From: CAYUJH01 sp964394585
GTDB taxonomy: Bacteria; Bacteroidota; Bacteroidia; Cytophagales; Flammeovirgaceae
Assembly: GCA_964394585.1 (NCBI GenBank)
Contig: CAYMYI010000043.1
Location: 1-30,490 of the forward strand
Length of the DNA: 30,490 bases
Direction: 5' to 3'
The position numbers were made by a program, and so were the translations under genes. Positions 1 to 7,177 of this stretch are shown piece by piece. Under the pieces are notes generated by a model. The model was not told where the DNA came from and made no database searches. It saw only the letters and a program-made list of their open reading frames with translations. Each line of letters begins with the position of its first letter. The stretch's first letter is position 1.

Positions 1-554
1 AACGATTCCTTACCGGTATAGTCCATGTACTTTATATAGTACACATTGGTATCGGGGGCGTGGCTTACCGCTGACTGATACACATTATCGCTAGTTGCAG
101 AAACCACTTTCACCAAACTCCCTACCCCAAAATCAGCTTTTCGCATGATAAAAAAGCGCCCGTGAGTCATATCGCCAGAAGTCTCCCAACTTATTTGCTG
201 CTCGTTTACGTTAATCGCACGAAATTGAAACGGCTCCTTAGGTTCTATAACCTGCGGGTTCACTAATCGAGGTGGTTGGCAGCCTTCGTGGTAATCGATT
301 ACTAATGTCAGAGGGGTTCCTACCTCAACGCCATCTAGCTCTAGGCGAAATGCACTTTTTTGCGGATGTGCCACCCTCTTTTTGTTCACTACCACCGAAA
401 TAATGCAATAAGCATTTGAGTTTTTTTTGGGGTTCTGAATATACAAAGGCTTCCCTTGATACATACCTTTGATTACCAATTCATTAGCAACACTTCTGTA
501 TGTTGTTACTGATAGGGAAAAGAGAATTATAAACAGGGTGCGGAGTCCGTTCAT
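1..554 (-). CDS. Secreted protein, N-terminal part, cut by window edge
   Basis: An open reading frame runs leftward from an ATG at 554 to the window edge with no stop (184 complete codons), so the C-terminus is missing. The first ~23 residues (MNGLRTLFIILFSLS then a polar stretch) look like a Sec signal peptide. The rest is a beta-rich, Trp/Tyr-containing extracellular-type sequence. The segment near residues 105-180 (ISWET..., then FFIMRKAD..., then YYIKYMDYTG) resembles a fibronectin-III-like or T9SS-cargo beta-sandwich, in which a 'yes, this was experienced as X' strand pattern ends in YY..KY.D. That fold is an inference. A Bacteroidota T9SS sorting domain would lie beyond the edge and cannot be checked. 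It is divergent from metF. No specific function is claimed. Confidence 0.7.
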   Translation of the reverse strand, partial: MNGLRTLFIILFSLSVTTYRSVANELVIKGMYQGKPLYIQNPKKNSNAYCIISVVVNKKRVAHPQKSAFRLELDGVEVGTPLTLVIDYHEGCQPPRLVNPQVIEPKEPFQFRAINVNEQQISWETSGDMTHGRFFIMRKADFGVGSLVKVVSATSDNVYQSAVSHAPDTNVYYIKYMDYTGKES

Positions 555-752
555 GCTACCTAAAAGGTTGTATAAAAAATCATATCATGCTTTAGAAACG
601 GCACTTCGCATTTTTTAGTATTTTAAGAGGAACAGATTACGTTTCCCCAAACACTTACCAAAAACAGAAAGTGTGTTCTGTGTAGGTAAAATTCATTTGT
701 GTTATTTCGCATAAGAATTGTAGTTTATATACCTAACCAAAAAGAAAACGAT

Positions 753-1706
753 TTGAAAGTTACCGAGTACATTCAAAATGCTAAGAACACATTGTTCTCA
801 TTTGAAATTCTTCCTCCCCTAAAAGGACAAGATATCACCTCTATTTTTAATGCGATTGACCCTTTGATGGAGTTTAAACCAGCGTTTATCGACGTAACTT
901 ACCACCGCGAAGAATATGTGTATAAATCACACGGGAATGGGCTATTAGAAAAGCGAACGGTGCGAAAGCGACCGGGTACTGTAGGAATTTGCGCTGCCGT
1001 AATGAACCGCTATGGGGTTGATACTGTGCCTCATATTATTTGTGGAGGATTTTCGCGCGAAGAAACCGAAAATGCCCTAATCGATTTAAATTTTTTGGGT
1101 ATTGAAAACGTGCTTGTACTCCGTGGAGATTCCATTAAATCGGAACCTGGCTTTTCGCCACACCCCAACGGCAACCACTATGCCTCTGACTTGCTTGAGC
1201 AAGTAGTAAGTATGAATCAAGGCAACTACCTCGACGATAGCCTCGAAAAACCTGCTCCAACTAACTTTTGTATTGGAGTAGCTGGCTATCCGGAAAAGCA
1301 CTTTGAAGCGCCTAATCTCGATGTAGACCTCAACTACTTAAAACAAAAAGTAGATATGGGTGCCGATTATATTGTAACCCAAATGTTTTTTGACAATCAG
1401 AAGTTTTTTGAATTTGAGAAAAAGTGTAGGCAAATGGGAATCAACGTGCCAATCATTCCCGGATTAAAGCCTTTTGCCACCAAACGGCAACTTACCGTAC
1501 TACCTAGTATTTTCCATATCGATATTCCGCAAGAACTGGTCTGCGAAGTAGAGAAGTGCAAAGACAACAAGGCAGTCAAAGAAATGGGGATAGAATGGGC
1601 TATTCAGCAATCAAAAGAATTGATTGAACACGGCGTGCCTTGTTTGCATTATTATTCGATGGGCAAATCGGCCTCTGTGAAAAAGATTGGGGAAGCGTTA
1701 TTTTAA
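753..1706 (+). CDS. metF: 5,10-methylenetetrahydrofolate reductase
   Basis: This FAD enzyme reduces 5,10-methylene-THF to 5-methyl-THF, the methyl donor for methionine synthesis. Family marks are SFEILPP near the N-terminus (containing the catalytic Glu), TYHREE, the VLRGDS segment, GYPEKHFEAPN, YIVTQMFFDN and PIIPGLKP, in the usual order of a TIM-barrel MTHFR. The open frame extends to a GTG at 699, but the added 18 residues are unlike the family. Starting at TTG 753 (fMet-KVTEYIQ) gives 317 residues, the normal length for Bacteroidota MetF, so I choose that; there is no ATG nearby. A 6-bp hairpin (ACACTT 651-656 with AAGTGT 669-674) lies in the leader. It is convergent with rnc, with only 9 bp between the stops. 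No other methionine gene is adjacent. Confidence 0.93.
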   Translation: MKVTEYIQNAKNTLFSFEILPPLKGQDITSIFNAIDPLMEFKPAFIDVTYHREEYVYKSHGNGLLEKRTVRKRPGTVGICAAVMNRYGVDTVPHIICGGFSREETENALIDLNFLGIENVLVLRGDSIKSEPGFSPHPNGNHYASDLLEQVVSMNQGNYLDDSLEKPAPTNFCIGVAGYPEKHFEAPNLDVDLNYLKQKVDMGADYIVTQMFFDNQKFFEFEKKCRQMGINVPIIPGLKPFATKRQLTVLPSIFHIDIPQELVCEVEKCKDNKAVKEMGIEWAIQQSKELIEHGVPCLHYYSMGKSASVKKIGEALF

Positions 1707-1715
1707 CAGGGAATA

Positions 1716-2456
1716 TTAGTGAAGTTCTAAGGTATCGCTCGCTTTTCTGGCAGCATCTTGTTCAGCCTTTTTTTTGCTAAATCCTTTTCCTTCGGCAATC
1801 AGAATACCATCTACCTGCAACTTAACACTAAACTGTCGAGAGTGTTTCTTGCCGTCCATTTTGATAGTTTCAAACACTACTTCTTTGTTATTTTTCTGTG
1901 CCCATTCAATCACCAAGCTTTTGAAGTTGGTGGTAGTGTCGATGATTTCGTTTAAATCAAAATGCTGCATTAGCAAACGTTTTACGATGTAACGCCGGCA
2001 GAAATGAAAGCCCATATCGAGGTATAAAGCCCCAATGAATGCTTCCATGGCATCTCCATAAATTGATTTGTGGCTTTGTGCCCCTCGCTTTCTTCCTTCA
2101 AACTCTACAAGCTGGCTTAGCCCTATTTTTATAGCTAAATTATTTAGCGACTCTCTGTTTACAATCCTAGAGCGGATTTCGGTGAGAAAGCCTTCATCTT
2201 TAAAGGGAAATTTTTTGAAAAGATACTCCGCTACTACAGCACCAAGCACGGCATCTCCTAAATACTCTAAGCGTTCATTTGATTCGCGAAACCCTTCATC
2301 GTTTTCTCCTGCTACCGAGGTGTGTTTCATTGCCAAGCTATACAACTGAATATTATAGGGCGCTTTCCCAATAATTTGGGAAAACGCCCTATGCAGTTCT
2401 TTTTCTTTCTTAGAACGCGTTTTAAGCAACCGTAAAAAGTGCTTTAGCAAGTTCAC
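1716..2456 (-). CDS. rnc: Ribonuclease III
   Basis: This is a double-stranded-RNA endonuclease for rRNA processing and mRNA turnover. The catalytic domain carries the signature NERLEYLGDAVLG (metal-binding Glu and Asp) and the second acidic pair in GDAMEAFIGALYLD. A dsRNA-binding domain follows from about residue 178 (TNFKSLVIEWAQ...) to the C-terminus (GKGFSKKKAEQDAARKA). At 246 residues it has normal length. The start is GTG at 2456, sharing one base with the fabF stop (TAGTG), so translation is probably coupled to fabF. The acpP-fabF-rnc order is conserved in many bacteria. Its stop faces metF 9 bp away, and no terminator was found between them. Confidence 0.95.
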   Translation of the reverse strand: MNLLKHFLRLLKTRSKKEKELHRAFSQIIGKAPYNIQLYSLAMKHTSVAGENDEGFRESNERLEYLGDAVLGAVVAEYLFKKFPFKDEGFLTEIRSRIVNRESLNNLAIKIGLSQLVEFEGRKRGAQSHKSIYGDAMEAFIGALYLDMGFHFCRRYIVKRLLMQHFDLNEIIDTTTNFKSLVIEWAQKNNKEVVFETIKMDGKKHSRQFSVKLQVDGILIAEGKGFSKKKAEQDAARKASDTLELH

Positions 2457-3709
2457 TACTCATTAAATTTTCTGAAGATAATTGAACAGTTATGACCTCC
2501 GAAACCAAACGTATTACTCACCACTACATTAACTTCTCGTTGTTGTGCCTTGTTGAAGGTACAATTTAGTTTAGGATCGAGTTTTTCATCGGGTGTAAAA
2601 TTATTAATGGTAGGAGGAATCGTCTGTTTTTCTAATGCAAATACAGAAGCAATTGCTTCGATAGCCCCTGCAGCACCCAATAAATGCCCCGTCATCGATT
2701 TGGTAGAGCTAATGTTCAGTTTGTATGCATGTTCGCCAAACACAGCCTCAATCGCATTAATTTCGCCGATATCGCCCAGCGGAGTAGATGTCCCATGTAC
2801 ATTAACATAGTCTACCTCTTGTGGTTCCATGCCTGCATCTTTCAGCGCGTTCATCATCACTAAGCGGATGCCATCGCCATCGGGATGTGGCGCGGTAATG
2901 TGGTAGGCATCGGCACTCATACCCCCACCGACTACTTCGCCATAAATCTTAGCACCGCGATTGAGGGCATGCTCGAGTTCTTCTAAAATGAGCGTTCCCG
3001 CGCCTTCGCCTAATACAAACCCGTCGCGGTCTTGGTCGAACGGACGAGAAGCTGTTTCGGGAGAGTCGTTACGTTCTGAGAGGGCTTTTAGTGCACTAAA
3101 CCCACCCATACCTGCTTGGGTAACGGCTGCCTCAGAACCACCGGTTACAAACATATCGGCTTGCCCTAAGCGGATATAGTTGTACGCGTCGATGAGGGAG
3201 TTGGTAGAAGAGGCACAAGCCGAAACAGTGGCATAGTTAGGTCCTCGCAAGCCATAGCGAATTGAGATGTGTCCTGCGCTCAAATCTACAATCATTTTAG
3301 GGATGAAGAAGGGATTGAACCTCGGGGTACCATCGCCTTTGGCAAAGCTTACCACTTCTTCTTCAAAAGTATTGAGCCCTCCAATGCCGGAGCCCCAAAT
3401 GACCCCTGCGCGTGTTTTATCGAGGGTATCTAGGTTCACACCTGAATCGCGGATGGCTTCATCAGCTACATACAGAGCATACTGTGTAAAAAGATCCATT
3501 TTTCGGGCATCTTTTCTGCCTAAAAAACCAACCGCATCGAAGTTTTTTACTTCGCAAGCAAAGCGTGTTTTAAATTTTGATGCATCGAAATGGGTGATAG
3601 GCGCTGCACCGCTTACACCTTTTTCCAAGTTTTCCCAATACTCGGCTACGTTATTGCCAATGGGGGTGAGCGCTCCTAAACCTGTAACAACTACTCTTTT
3701 CAGCTTCAT
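2456..3709 (-). CDS. fabF: 3-oxoacyl-ACP synthase II (KAS II)
   Basis: This enzyme condenses malonyl-ACP with acyl-ACP in fatty-acid elongation and acts in the cytosol. The thiolase-fold catalytic triad is visible: the nucleophile Cys in TVSACASSTNS, His in VNVHGTSTPLGD and His in KSMTGHLLGAAGA. The C-terminal glycine-rich NTFGFGGHN is typical. The frame is open to a TTG at 3733, but the ATG at 3709 (MKLKRVVVTGLG) gives the usual 417 residues and puts the conserved RVVVTG at the N-terminus. It lies downstream of acpP, separated by a nested hairpin terminator (3788-3843), so it is probably transcribed by read-through or from its own promoter, and its stop overlaps the rnc start. Confidence 0.96.
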   Translation of the reverse strand: MKLKRVVVTGLGALTPIGNNVAEYWENLEKGVSGAAPITHFDASKFKTRFACEVKNFDAVGFLGRKDARKMDLFTQYALYVADEAIRDSGVNLDTLDKTRAGVIWGSGIGGLNTFEEEVVSFAKGDGTPRFNPFFIPKMIVDLSAGHISIRYGLRGPNYATVSACASSTNSLIDAYNYIRLGQADMFVTGGSEAAVTQAGMGGFSALKALSERNDSPETASRPFDQDRDGFVLGEGAGTLILEELEHALNRGAKIYGEVVGGGMSADAYHITAPHPDGDGIRLVMMNALKDAGMEPQEVDYVNVHGTSTPLGDIGEINAIEAVFGEHAYKLNISSTKSMTGHLLGAAGAIEAIASVFALEKQTIPPTINNFTPDEKLDPKLNCTFNKAQQREVNVVVSNTFGFGGHNCSIIFRKFNE

Positions 3710-3787
3710 GATTTCTAACGTATAGTTTAACAATGAGAGAGGGTAAGAGGGGTGTTTTGTTCTTCTTTACAAAGGTACTACACCATC

Positions 3788-3843
3788 AAAAAAAAGACCT
3801 GTCCGGGGTTAGCACAAACGGACCTAACCTTCCAAACAGGTCT
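3788..3843 (-). terminator. Nested hairpin terminator/attenuator after acpP
   Basis: Read on the minus strand, an outer 8-bp stem (AGACCTGT at 3843-3836 with ACAGGTCT at 3802-3795) encloses an inner 6-bp stem (GGTTAG 3829-3824 with CTAACC 3812-3807) and is followed directly by about eight T (3795-3788). This is the classical form of an intrinsic terminator. Located 23 bp after the acpP stop and 78 bp before fabF, it should lower fabF-rnc transcription relative to acpP. Confidence 0.8.
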
Positions 3844-3866
3844 AATGAAACAGAGAAATTTCCGAC

Positions 3867-4103
3867 TTAGCTTGTGTGTTCCTCCAAATAAGAAATTGCC
3901 TGACCTACGGTAGTGATACCTTCAGCTTGATCGTCAGGGATGGAAATATTAAACTCTTTCTCAAACTCCATGATTAATTCCACGGTATCTAAGGAATCTG
4001 CGCCAAGGTCATTTGCGAAGCTTGCTTCTGCAGTAACTTCTGACTCTTCAACGCCTAATTTCTCGGTAATAATTTTTTTAACCTTCTGTGCAATTTCTGA
4101 CAT
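3867..4103 (-). CDS. acpP: Acyl carrier protein
   Basis: This small acidic protein carries growing acyl chains on a 4'-phosphopantetheine arm for fatty-acid and lipid synthesis. It has 78 residues, the family's usual size. The attachment site is Ser37 in GADSLDTVELIMEFE, followed by the acidic helix II that docks on KAS enzymes (FabF next door). Helix I (IAQKVKKIITEKLGV) and the C-terminal TVGQAISYLEEH are canonical. It begins the acpP-fabF-rnc cluster. A likely promoter lies 29-59 bp upstream and a strong hairpin terminator just downstream, consistent with a short, abundant monocistronic acpP transcript. Confidence 0.97.
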   Translation of the reverse strand: MSEIAQKVKKIITEKLGVEESEVTAEASFANDLGADSLDTVELIMEFEKEFNISIPDDQAEGITTVGQAISYLEEHTS

Positions 4104-4131
4104 CTTACAAATAGTTTAATTTAATAAGCTG

Positions 4132-4162
4132 CAAATAAATAATTTAACCCATCAAATTCAAA
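4132..4162 (-). promoter_or_regulatory. Probable promoter of acpP
   Basis: On the minus strand TTTG (4162-4159), a 19-bp spacer and TTTATTTG (4139-4132) match the Bacteroidota sigma-A pattern TTTG-N(19-21)-TAnnTTTG with one mismatch in the -7 box. The inferred transcription start would leave a leader of roughly 20-25 nt before the acpP ATG. Confidence 0.45.
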
Positions 4163-4194
4163 AATTGGTGTATAAATATTACTAGAAGGTTTTT

Positions 4195-4626
4195 ATGAAA
4201 AATCTGTGGAAATTGGATGGCGAGTACTTTCCTGAAATGCGAATTTTAGGTATTGTAACAGGAATGAAATCGTACAAATTAGCCTGGCTAATTAACCAAA
4301 AATTAGAGGTTACGCTCTGTAAAACAGAAGATATTGATATTCCGCTGAGTGATAATGCTGTACTACCCATCGAGTGTTATGTCTGCGAAACACCCCATAG
4401 TTTCTTACGGCTATTACGCAACAAAAGCTATGATTCTCATTTAATTCAAAAACCCTTTTTAGTGCCTGAACTTAAAACGTTTGATTTTTTATTACTCATC
4501 GAAAACCCTATATATGACGAAACATCCGCTCATTTTTTAGAACTAATACGCACCCTACCCGGTATTGCATATGCGCAGGAAATTGATTGGGGAGAGATAA
4601 AATCGGCAGAAAATTTACTTTTCTGA
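4195..4626 (+). CDS. IPExxxVDY family protein
   Basis: This 143-residue cytosolic protein has no signal peptide or membrane helix. It matches a Bacteroidota-restricted family named after a central motif IPExxxVDY, here in the variant form VPELKTFDF (near residues 89-97), with the family's preceding SY...L..KP.L segment and following hydrophobic strand (LLLIE). Its function is not known. In many Bacteroidota it sits beside acpP-fabF-rnc, as it does here, divergent from acpP across a 91-bp gap; this placement supports the assignment. The ATG follows a short AT-rich leader. Its last 12 bases overlap the 3' end of the convergent gene at 4615-5046. Confidence 0.8.
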   Translation: MKNLWKLDGEYFPEMRILGIVTGMKSYKLAWLINQKLEVTLCKTEDIDIPLSDNAVLPIECYVCETPHSFLRLLRNKSYDSHLIQKPFLVPELKTFDFLLLIENPIYDETSAHFLELIRTLPGIAYAQEIDWGEIKSAENLLF

Positions 4627-5046
4627 GCGTTGGTTCTCTTCAGAGGCTGGCGTGTTGGTAGACTTCGACCCCAGTAAACGAGGCAATTCTTGTAATAAAG
4701 AGAGGGCCGCTTCTTTCAAAAAAGAACGGATAAAAGCGGTAATTTCTTGGCGAATGGCGCGCATCAGAGGGCTTTCTGGCCTTGCCGGTTCTGACTGTAC
4801 TACCGTGGTGGTCGTATTTGTTTCTGAAGAAGGTGGGGGAACTACCGGCGCTTTTTTCACTTTTGGTCGAGAAACCCAGCTTGCCAACACATACGCTACC
4901 GATACAATACCTAAGCCTAACAAAATTTTACGACCGCTATTTCTGAAGATACCTCCCCCTCGGCGTACCTCTTGCTGTAGCGCTGTTTGATGCGATTCGA
5001 TGGATTGCCGCAACTCGGCACGTTGGCGTTTATACGATTTACTCAA
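4615..5046 (-). CDS. Small one-helix membrane protein, Pro/Thr-rich linker
   Basis: I do not recognise a named family. The 143 residues show a basic, coiled-coil-prone N-terminus (residues 1-30, KRQRAELRQSIESHQ), a short Gly/Arg-rich patch, one membrane helix (41-58, ILLGLGIVSVAYVLASWV), a Pro/Thr-rich linker (62-92), an amphipathic helical segment (96-126) and a polar tail. It starts 3 bp after the stop of the upstream holin-like gene, so the two are almost certainly cotranscribed and may act together in the envelope. The arrangement of a YqjE-like protein plus a one-helix protein recalls the E. coli yqjD-yqjE-yqjK stress cluster, but that is analogy only. Confidence 0.7.
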   Translation of the reverse strand: MSKSYKRQRAELRQSIESHQTALQQEVRRGGGIFRNSGRKILLGLGIVSVAYVLASWVSRPKVKKAPVVPPPSSETNTTTTVVQSEPARPESPLMRAIRQEITAFIRSFLKEAALSLLQELPRLLGSKSTNTPASEENQRSEK

Positions 5047-5049
5047 AGC

Positions 5050-5403
5050 CTACTCGTTATTTTGGTTAATGATGCGTTCAATCACCGCAAAAATAAATTG
5101 ACGTATAGTGCTACGGGCTGCAAGTACTCCTAAAAACAGCAGTAGGTATATCCCCGCAACAAGTAATAAGCTATACGATACGGCAATGGAAAACCATGTT
5201 GCCATAAAATATGCAAGGGCTAAGCTTGCAAAAAAACCTATAAAAACAAGGATTAACCCAAAGGTAAATACCAGCACTACCATGGAAATTACTTGCGTGA
5301 GGGTTACAGTAAGTTCCAGCCGAAACAACTTTAAATAGGTTTCCACTAAACCTACCATGTTGCTTACAATGCGCTCTATTACTTTTTTATTGCTTTCTTC
5401 CAA
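5050..5403 (-). CDS. Holin superfamily III / YqjE-like membrane protein
   Basis: This 117-residue protein has an amphipathic N-terminal helix (residues 8-35, rich in Lys/Glu and ending KLFRLELT) followed by two long membrane segments (about 36-66 and 72-94) and a short polar C-terminus. This layout and the E..KLFRLEL segment fit the Phage_holin_3_6 (YqjE-like) family, found widely in bacterial chromosomes without a phage. No phage genes are nearby, so a lytic role is unlikely; a role in envelope stress is only conjecture. It is the first gene of a two-gene unit. A candidate promoter sits about 85-120 bp upstream and a 6-bp hairpin (5434-5448) lies in the leader. Confidence 0.75.
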   Translation of the reverse strand: MEESNKKVIERIVSNMVGLVETYLKLFRLELTVTLTQVISMVVLVFTFGLILVFIGFFASLALAYFMATWFSIAVSYSLLLVAGIYLLLFLGVLAARSTIRQFIFAVIERIINQNNE

Positions 5404-5488
5404 ATTTGTAGCTAAATGTTAGTATATATCAAAATGCTTTTGAAGCATAAACATTATTGGTAAGATAGGCAAGCCTTTGCTACTTTTT

Positions 5489-5521
5489 CAAACTTGTTCC
5501 TCTATTTAAAAATAAATCAAA
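5489..5521 (-). promoter_or_regulatory. Candidate promoter for the holin-like unit
   Basis: On the minus strand TTTG (5521-5518), 21 bp, then CAAGTTTG (5496-5489) matches TTTG-N(19-21)-TAnnTTTG with one mismatch at the first base of the -7 box. The leader would be about 80 nt. Confidence 0.35.
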
Positions 5522-5549
5522 ATTTCTGTGATTTGAAGTTTGCTCAAGA

Positions 5550-5578
5550 TTTGATTTACTTGTCGATACCAATATTTG
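5550..5578 (+). promoter_or_regulatory. Candidate promoter of the ExbD-like/glycan operon
   Basis: TTTG (5550-5553), a 17-bp spacer and AATATTTG (5571-5578) approach the Bacteroidota consensus with one mismatch. The leader would be about 220 nt, which is long, so other promoters are possible. Confidence 0.25.
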
Positions 5579-5804
5579 GATGATTTCCTTAATTTGGTTA
5601 TCCTGATTTCAAGGGTTGAAAAGACCTAACCTTCCTAAAACCACTAGTTCTAATATATCCAAAACAGATAGATCATCCGAACGAAGCCTTTGGGAGAATT
5701 TAGTTTTTCCTGCACTAGTAGAATCTGTAAACCTCGGAGCAAAAAACTGACTTCACAAATCGTTTTACTTCGGGTATATATTTAGTTACTCGCCGTTGAA
5801 TGAT

Positions 5805-6638
5805 ATGAAACTAAAAAGCATTATAGAACTCACCCCCCTGCTCGATGTGTTCCTCATACTGATTTTCGCCTTTATGATTAATACCAAAGAGTCGGCAAAT
5901 GAACAGCAACTTGCCCTCGAAATGGCACAACATGAAAACAGCATGCTCAACATACAACTACAAGAACAAACTCAACAGTTACAGCAGTATCGGCAAAATT
6001 TAGATTCTTCCCAAATTCGTGTACTACGCTATGAACAAGAACTTGCCGAACAAAAAGAGCTACTCACCCATACGCTTTCACAAGTGGAGCGGAAGCTCTC
6101 GTTATTCTTCGAGCAACAAGAACAAAAGCTACAAGCACAAAGTAACGATGGCTCCCTTACCGAAAACGACTATCAGAACTTTGCAGATCATTTAGAAAAA
6201 ATGGAACTGAACCCTTCAGCATCGTTTATTGAACAGGTATATATCTTAGGTGAACTGAATGCGTATGCTAGCACTATCACGGTGTACCTAGACGATAGTA
6301 ACCAGGTTTGGATAAACCGCACACCGACCGAGCTTTCCCTCAACAGTTTTGATGAAAAGCTGGGGCAGTTTGACCCGGAAAGCGTGGCGGCTTTTTCGCA
6401 ACAACTACAAATGCTCCTCAAAGAACACTACAACCAACGCAAAAAAGGAGAAAACAAGCTCGGCGAAGTGGTTTTACTTACCTTTGGGCATTCCAACACT
6501 TCGATGCGGGGTGTCATTCGGTTGGTAGGCAACCTGACCGAATCGTTTTATCAAGAAATGCAGCAAACCGAAGGTAGTTTCCGTAAAATCTTCTATTCTA
6601 ACCTAGGATTTTATCCATTTGAAACCCAAGCACCATGA
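5805..6638 (+). CDS. ExbD/TolR-like protein with long coiled coil
   Basis: Residues 8-25 form one membrane helix of ExbD/TolR type, ELTPLLDVFLILIFAF, with the conserved Asp14 that carries protons in ExbD, TolR and MotB. A Gln/Glu-rich coiled coil follows (about residues 30-120), much longer than the flexible linker of ordinary ExbD (about 140 residues in total versus 277 here). The C-terminal ~125 residues (TVYLDDSNQVWINRT..., then EVVLLTFGHSN...) have the strand pattern of the ExbD periplasmic domain. It should anchor in the inner membrane and reach into the periplasm. A TTG at 5796 is in frame, but ATG 5805 puts the helix at the usual place. It overlaps the next gene by ATGA. No ExbB/TolQ partner is adjacent. 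Confidence 0.7.
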   Translation: MKLKSIIELTPLLDVFLILIFAFMINTKESANEQQLALEMAQHENSMLNIQLQEQTQQLQQYRQNLDSSQIRVLRYEQELAEQKELLTHTLSQVERKLSLFFEQQEQKLQAQSNDGSLTENDYQNFADHLEKMELNPSASFIEQVYILGELNAYASTITVYLDDSNQVWINRTPTELSLNSFDEKLGQFDPESVAAFSQQLQMLLKEHYNQRKKGENKLGEVVLLTFGHSNTSMRGVIRLVGNLTESFYQEMQQTEGSFRKIFYSNLGFYPFETQAP

Positions 6639-7165
6639 GAGTTTATCAGAAAATCAGAATGACGGTAACCGTCGTGTTTCTTTGCCTTATCTTACTAATG
6701 TTCTTTTTTAATAATGATTGGGGCATATCCGATAAGAAAGGAACCTCCGGGCAAGAAACGCCTTCTTCCATTGAAACTACCGCCCCCGTTGCAACGCCCT
6801 CTCCTGAGAATACTCCCCCTGCACAGCCCGATACCACAACCACCCTTTCGGTAACCGACACCGACACCTTACCAACTAGCTACGAAACGCCAGAAACCAT
6901 TACCGAACCTAACGATACACTCGCCTCTGAGACAGAAACGCCCGCCCTTGCTACCAATCTGATTGAGGTAAAACGGAAAGACGGCAAACTGCTCTACACA
7001 ATCAATGGGCAAGAAACCGACAACTTGGTACAAGGCCTTACGCTATTAGTGCCCGATAAAGAGGTAATCTTAAAAATGAGCGGCAACATTACCTATGCTG
7101 AAGGGCAGAGCGTAAAAGAAACCTTAGAAGTAAAAGAAATTACCTATAAAGAAGTAGGCTTTTAA
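6635..7165 (+). CDS. One-helix periplasmic protein, ExbD-like C-terminal domain
   Basis: The 176 residues contain a short cytosolic start, one membrane helix (about 8-26, MTVTVVFLCLILLMFFF), a long Thr/Pro/Glu-rich low-complexity linker (about 36-108) and a ~65-residue C-terminal domain (IEVKRKDGKLLYTINGQE..., DKEVILKMSGNITYAEG). The last part follows the ExbD periplasmic strand pattern (dG.l..nG, then a 'v.l....yg' strand), but the helix lacks the proton-carrying Asp. So it may be a structural partner of the upstream ExbD-like protein rather than a stator subunit; this is inference. It is translationally coupled to the gene before it (ATGA) and lies 12 bp before the methyltransferase gene. 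Confidence 0.6.
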   Translation: MRVYQKIRMTVTVVFLCLILLMFFFNNDWGISDKKGTSGQETPSSIETTAPVATPSPENTPPAQPDTTTTLSVTDTDTLPTSYETPETITEPNDTLASETETPALATNLIEVKRKDGKLLYTINGQETDNLVQGLTLLVPDKEVILKMSGNITYAEGQSVKETLEVKEITYKEVGF

Positions 7166-7177
7166 GCATACAACAGC

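Larger units (their letters stand above)
5404..5804. other. Divergent intergenic region, 401 bp
   Basis: No coding frame of note is present on either strand. It holds candidate promoters in both directions (5489-5521 minus, 5550-5578 plus), a 6-bp hairpin ATGCTT-TTG-AAGCAT (5434-5448) in the minus-strand leader, and two ACTAGT sites (near 5643 and 5713). In particular, no ExbB/TolQ-like gene precedes the ExbD-like gene at 5805. Confidence 0.6.

Noticed and set aside
5050..5403. Prophage remnant suggested by the holin-superfamily protein
   Set aside because: The family is common in chromosomes (YqjE-like), and no endolysin, integrase, structural gene or attachment site is nearby.
3821..5636. 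Shared GACCTAACCTTCC at 3821-3833 and near 5624-5636
   Set aside because: Several 13-base matches are expected by chance; only the first belongs to a hairpin, and no longer repeat surrounds the second.
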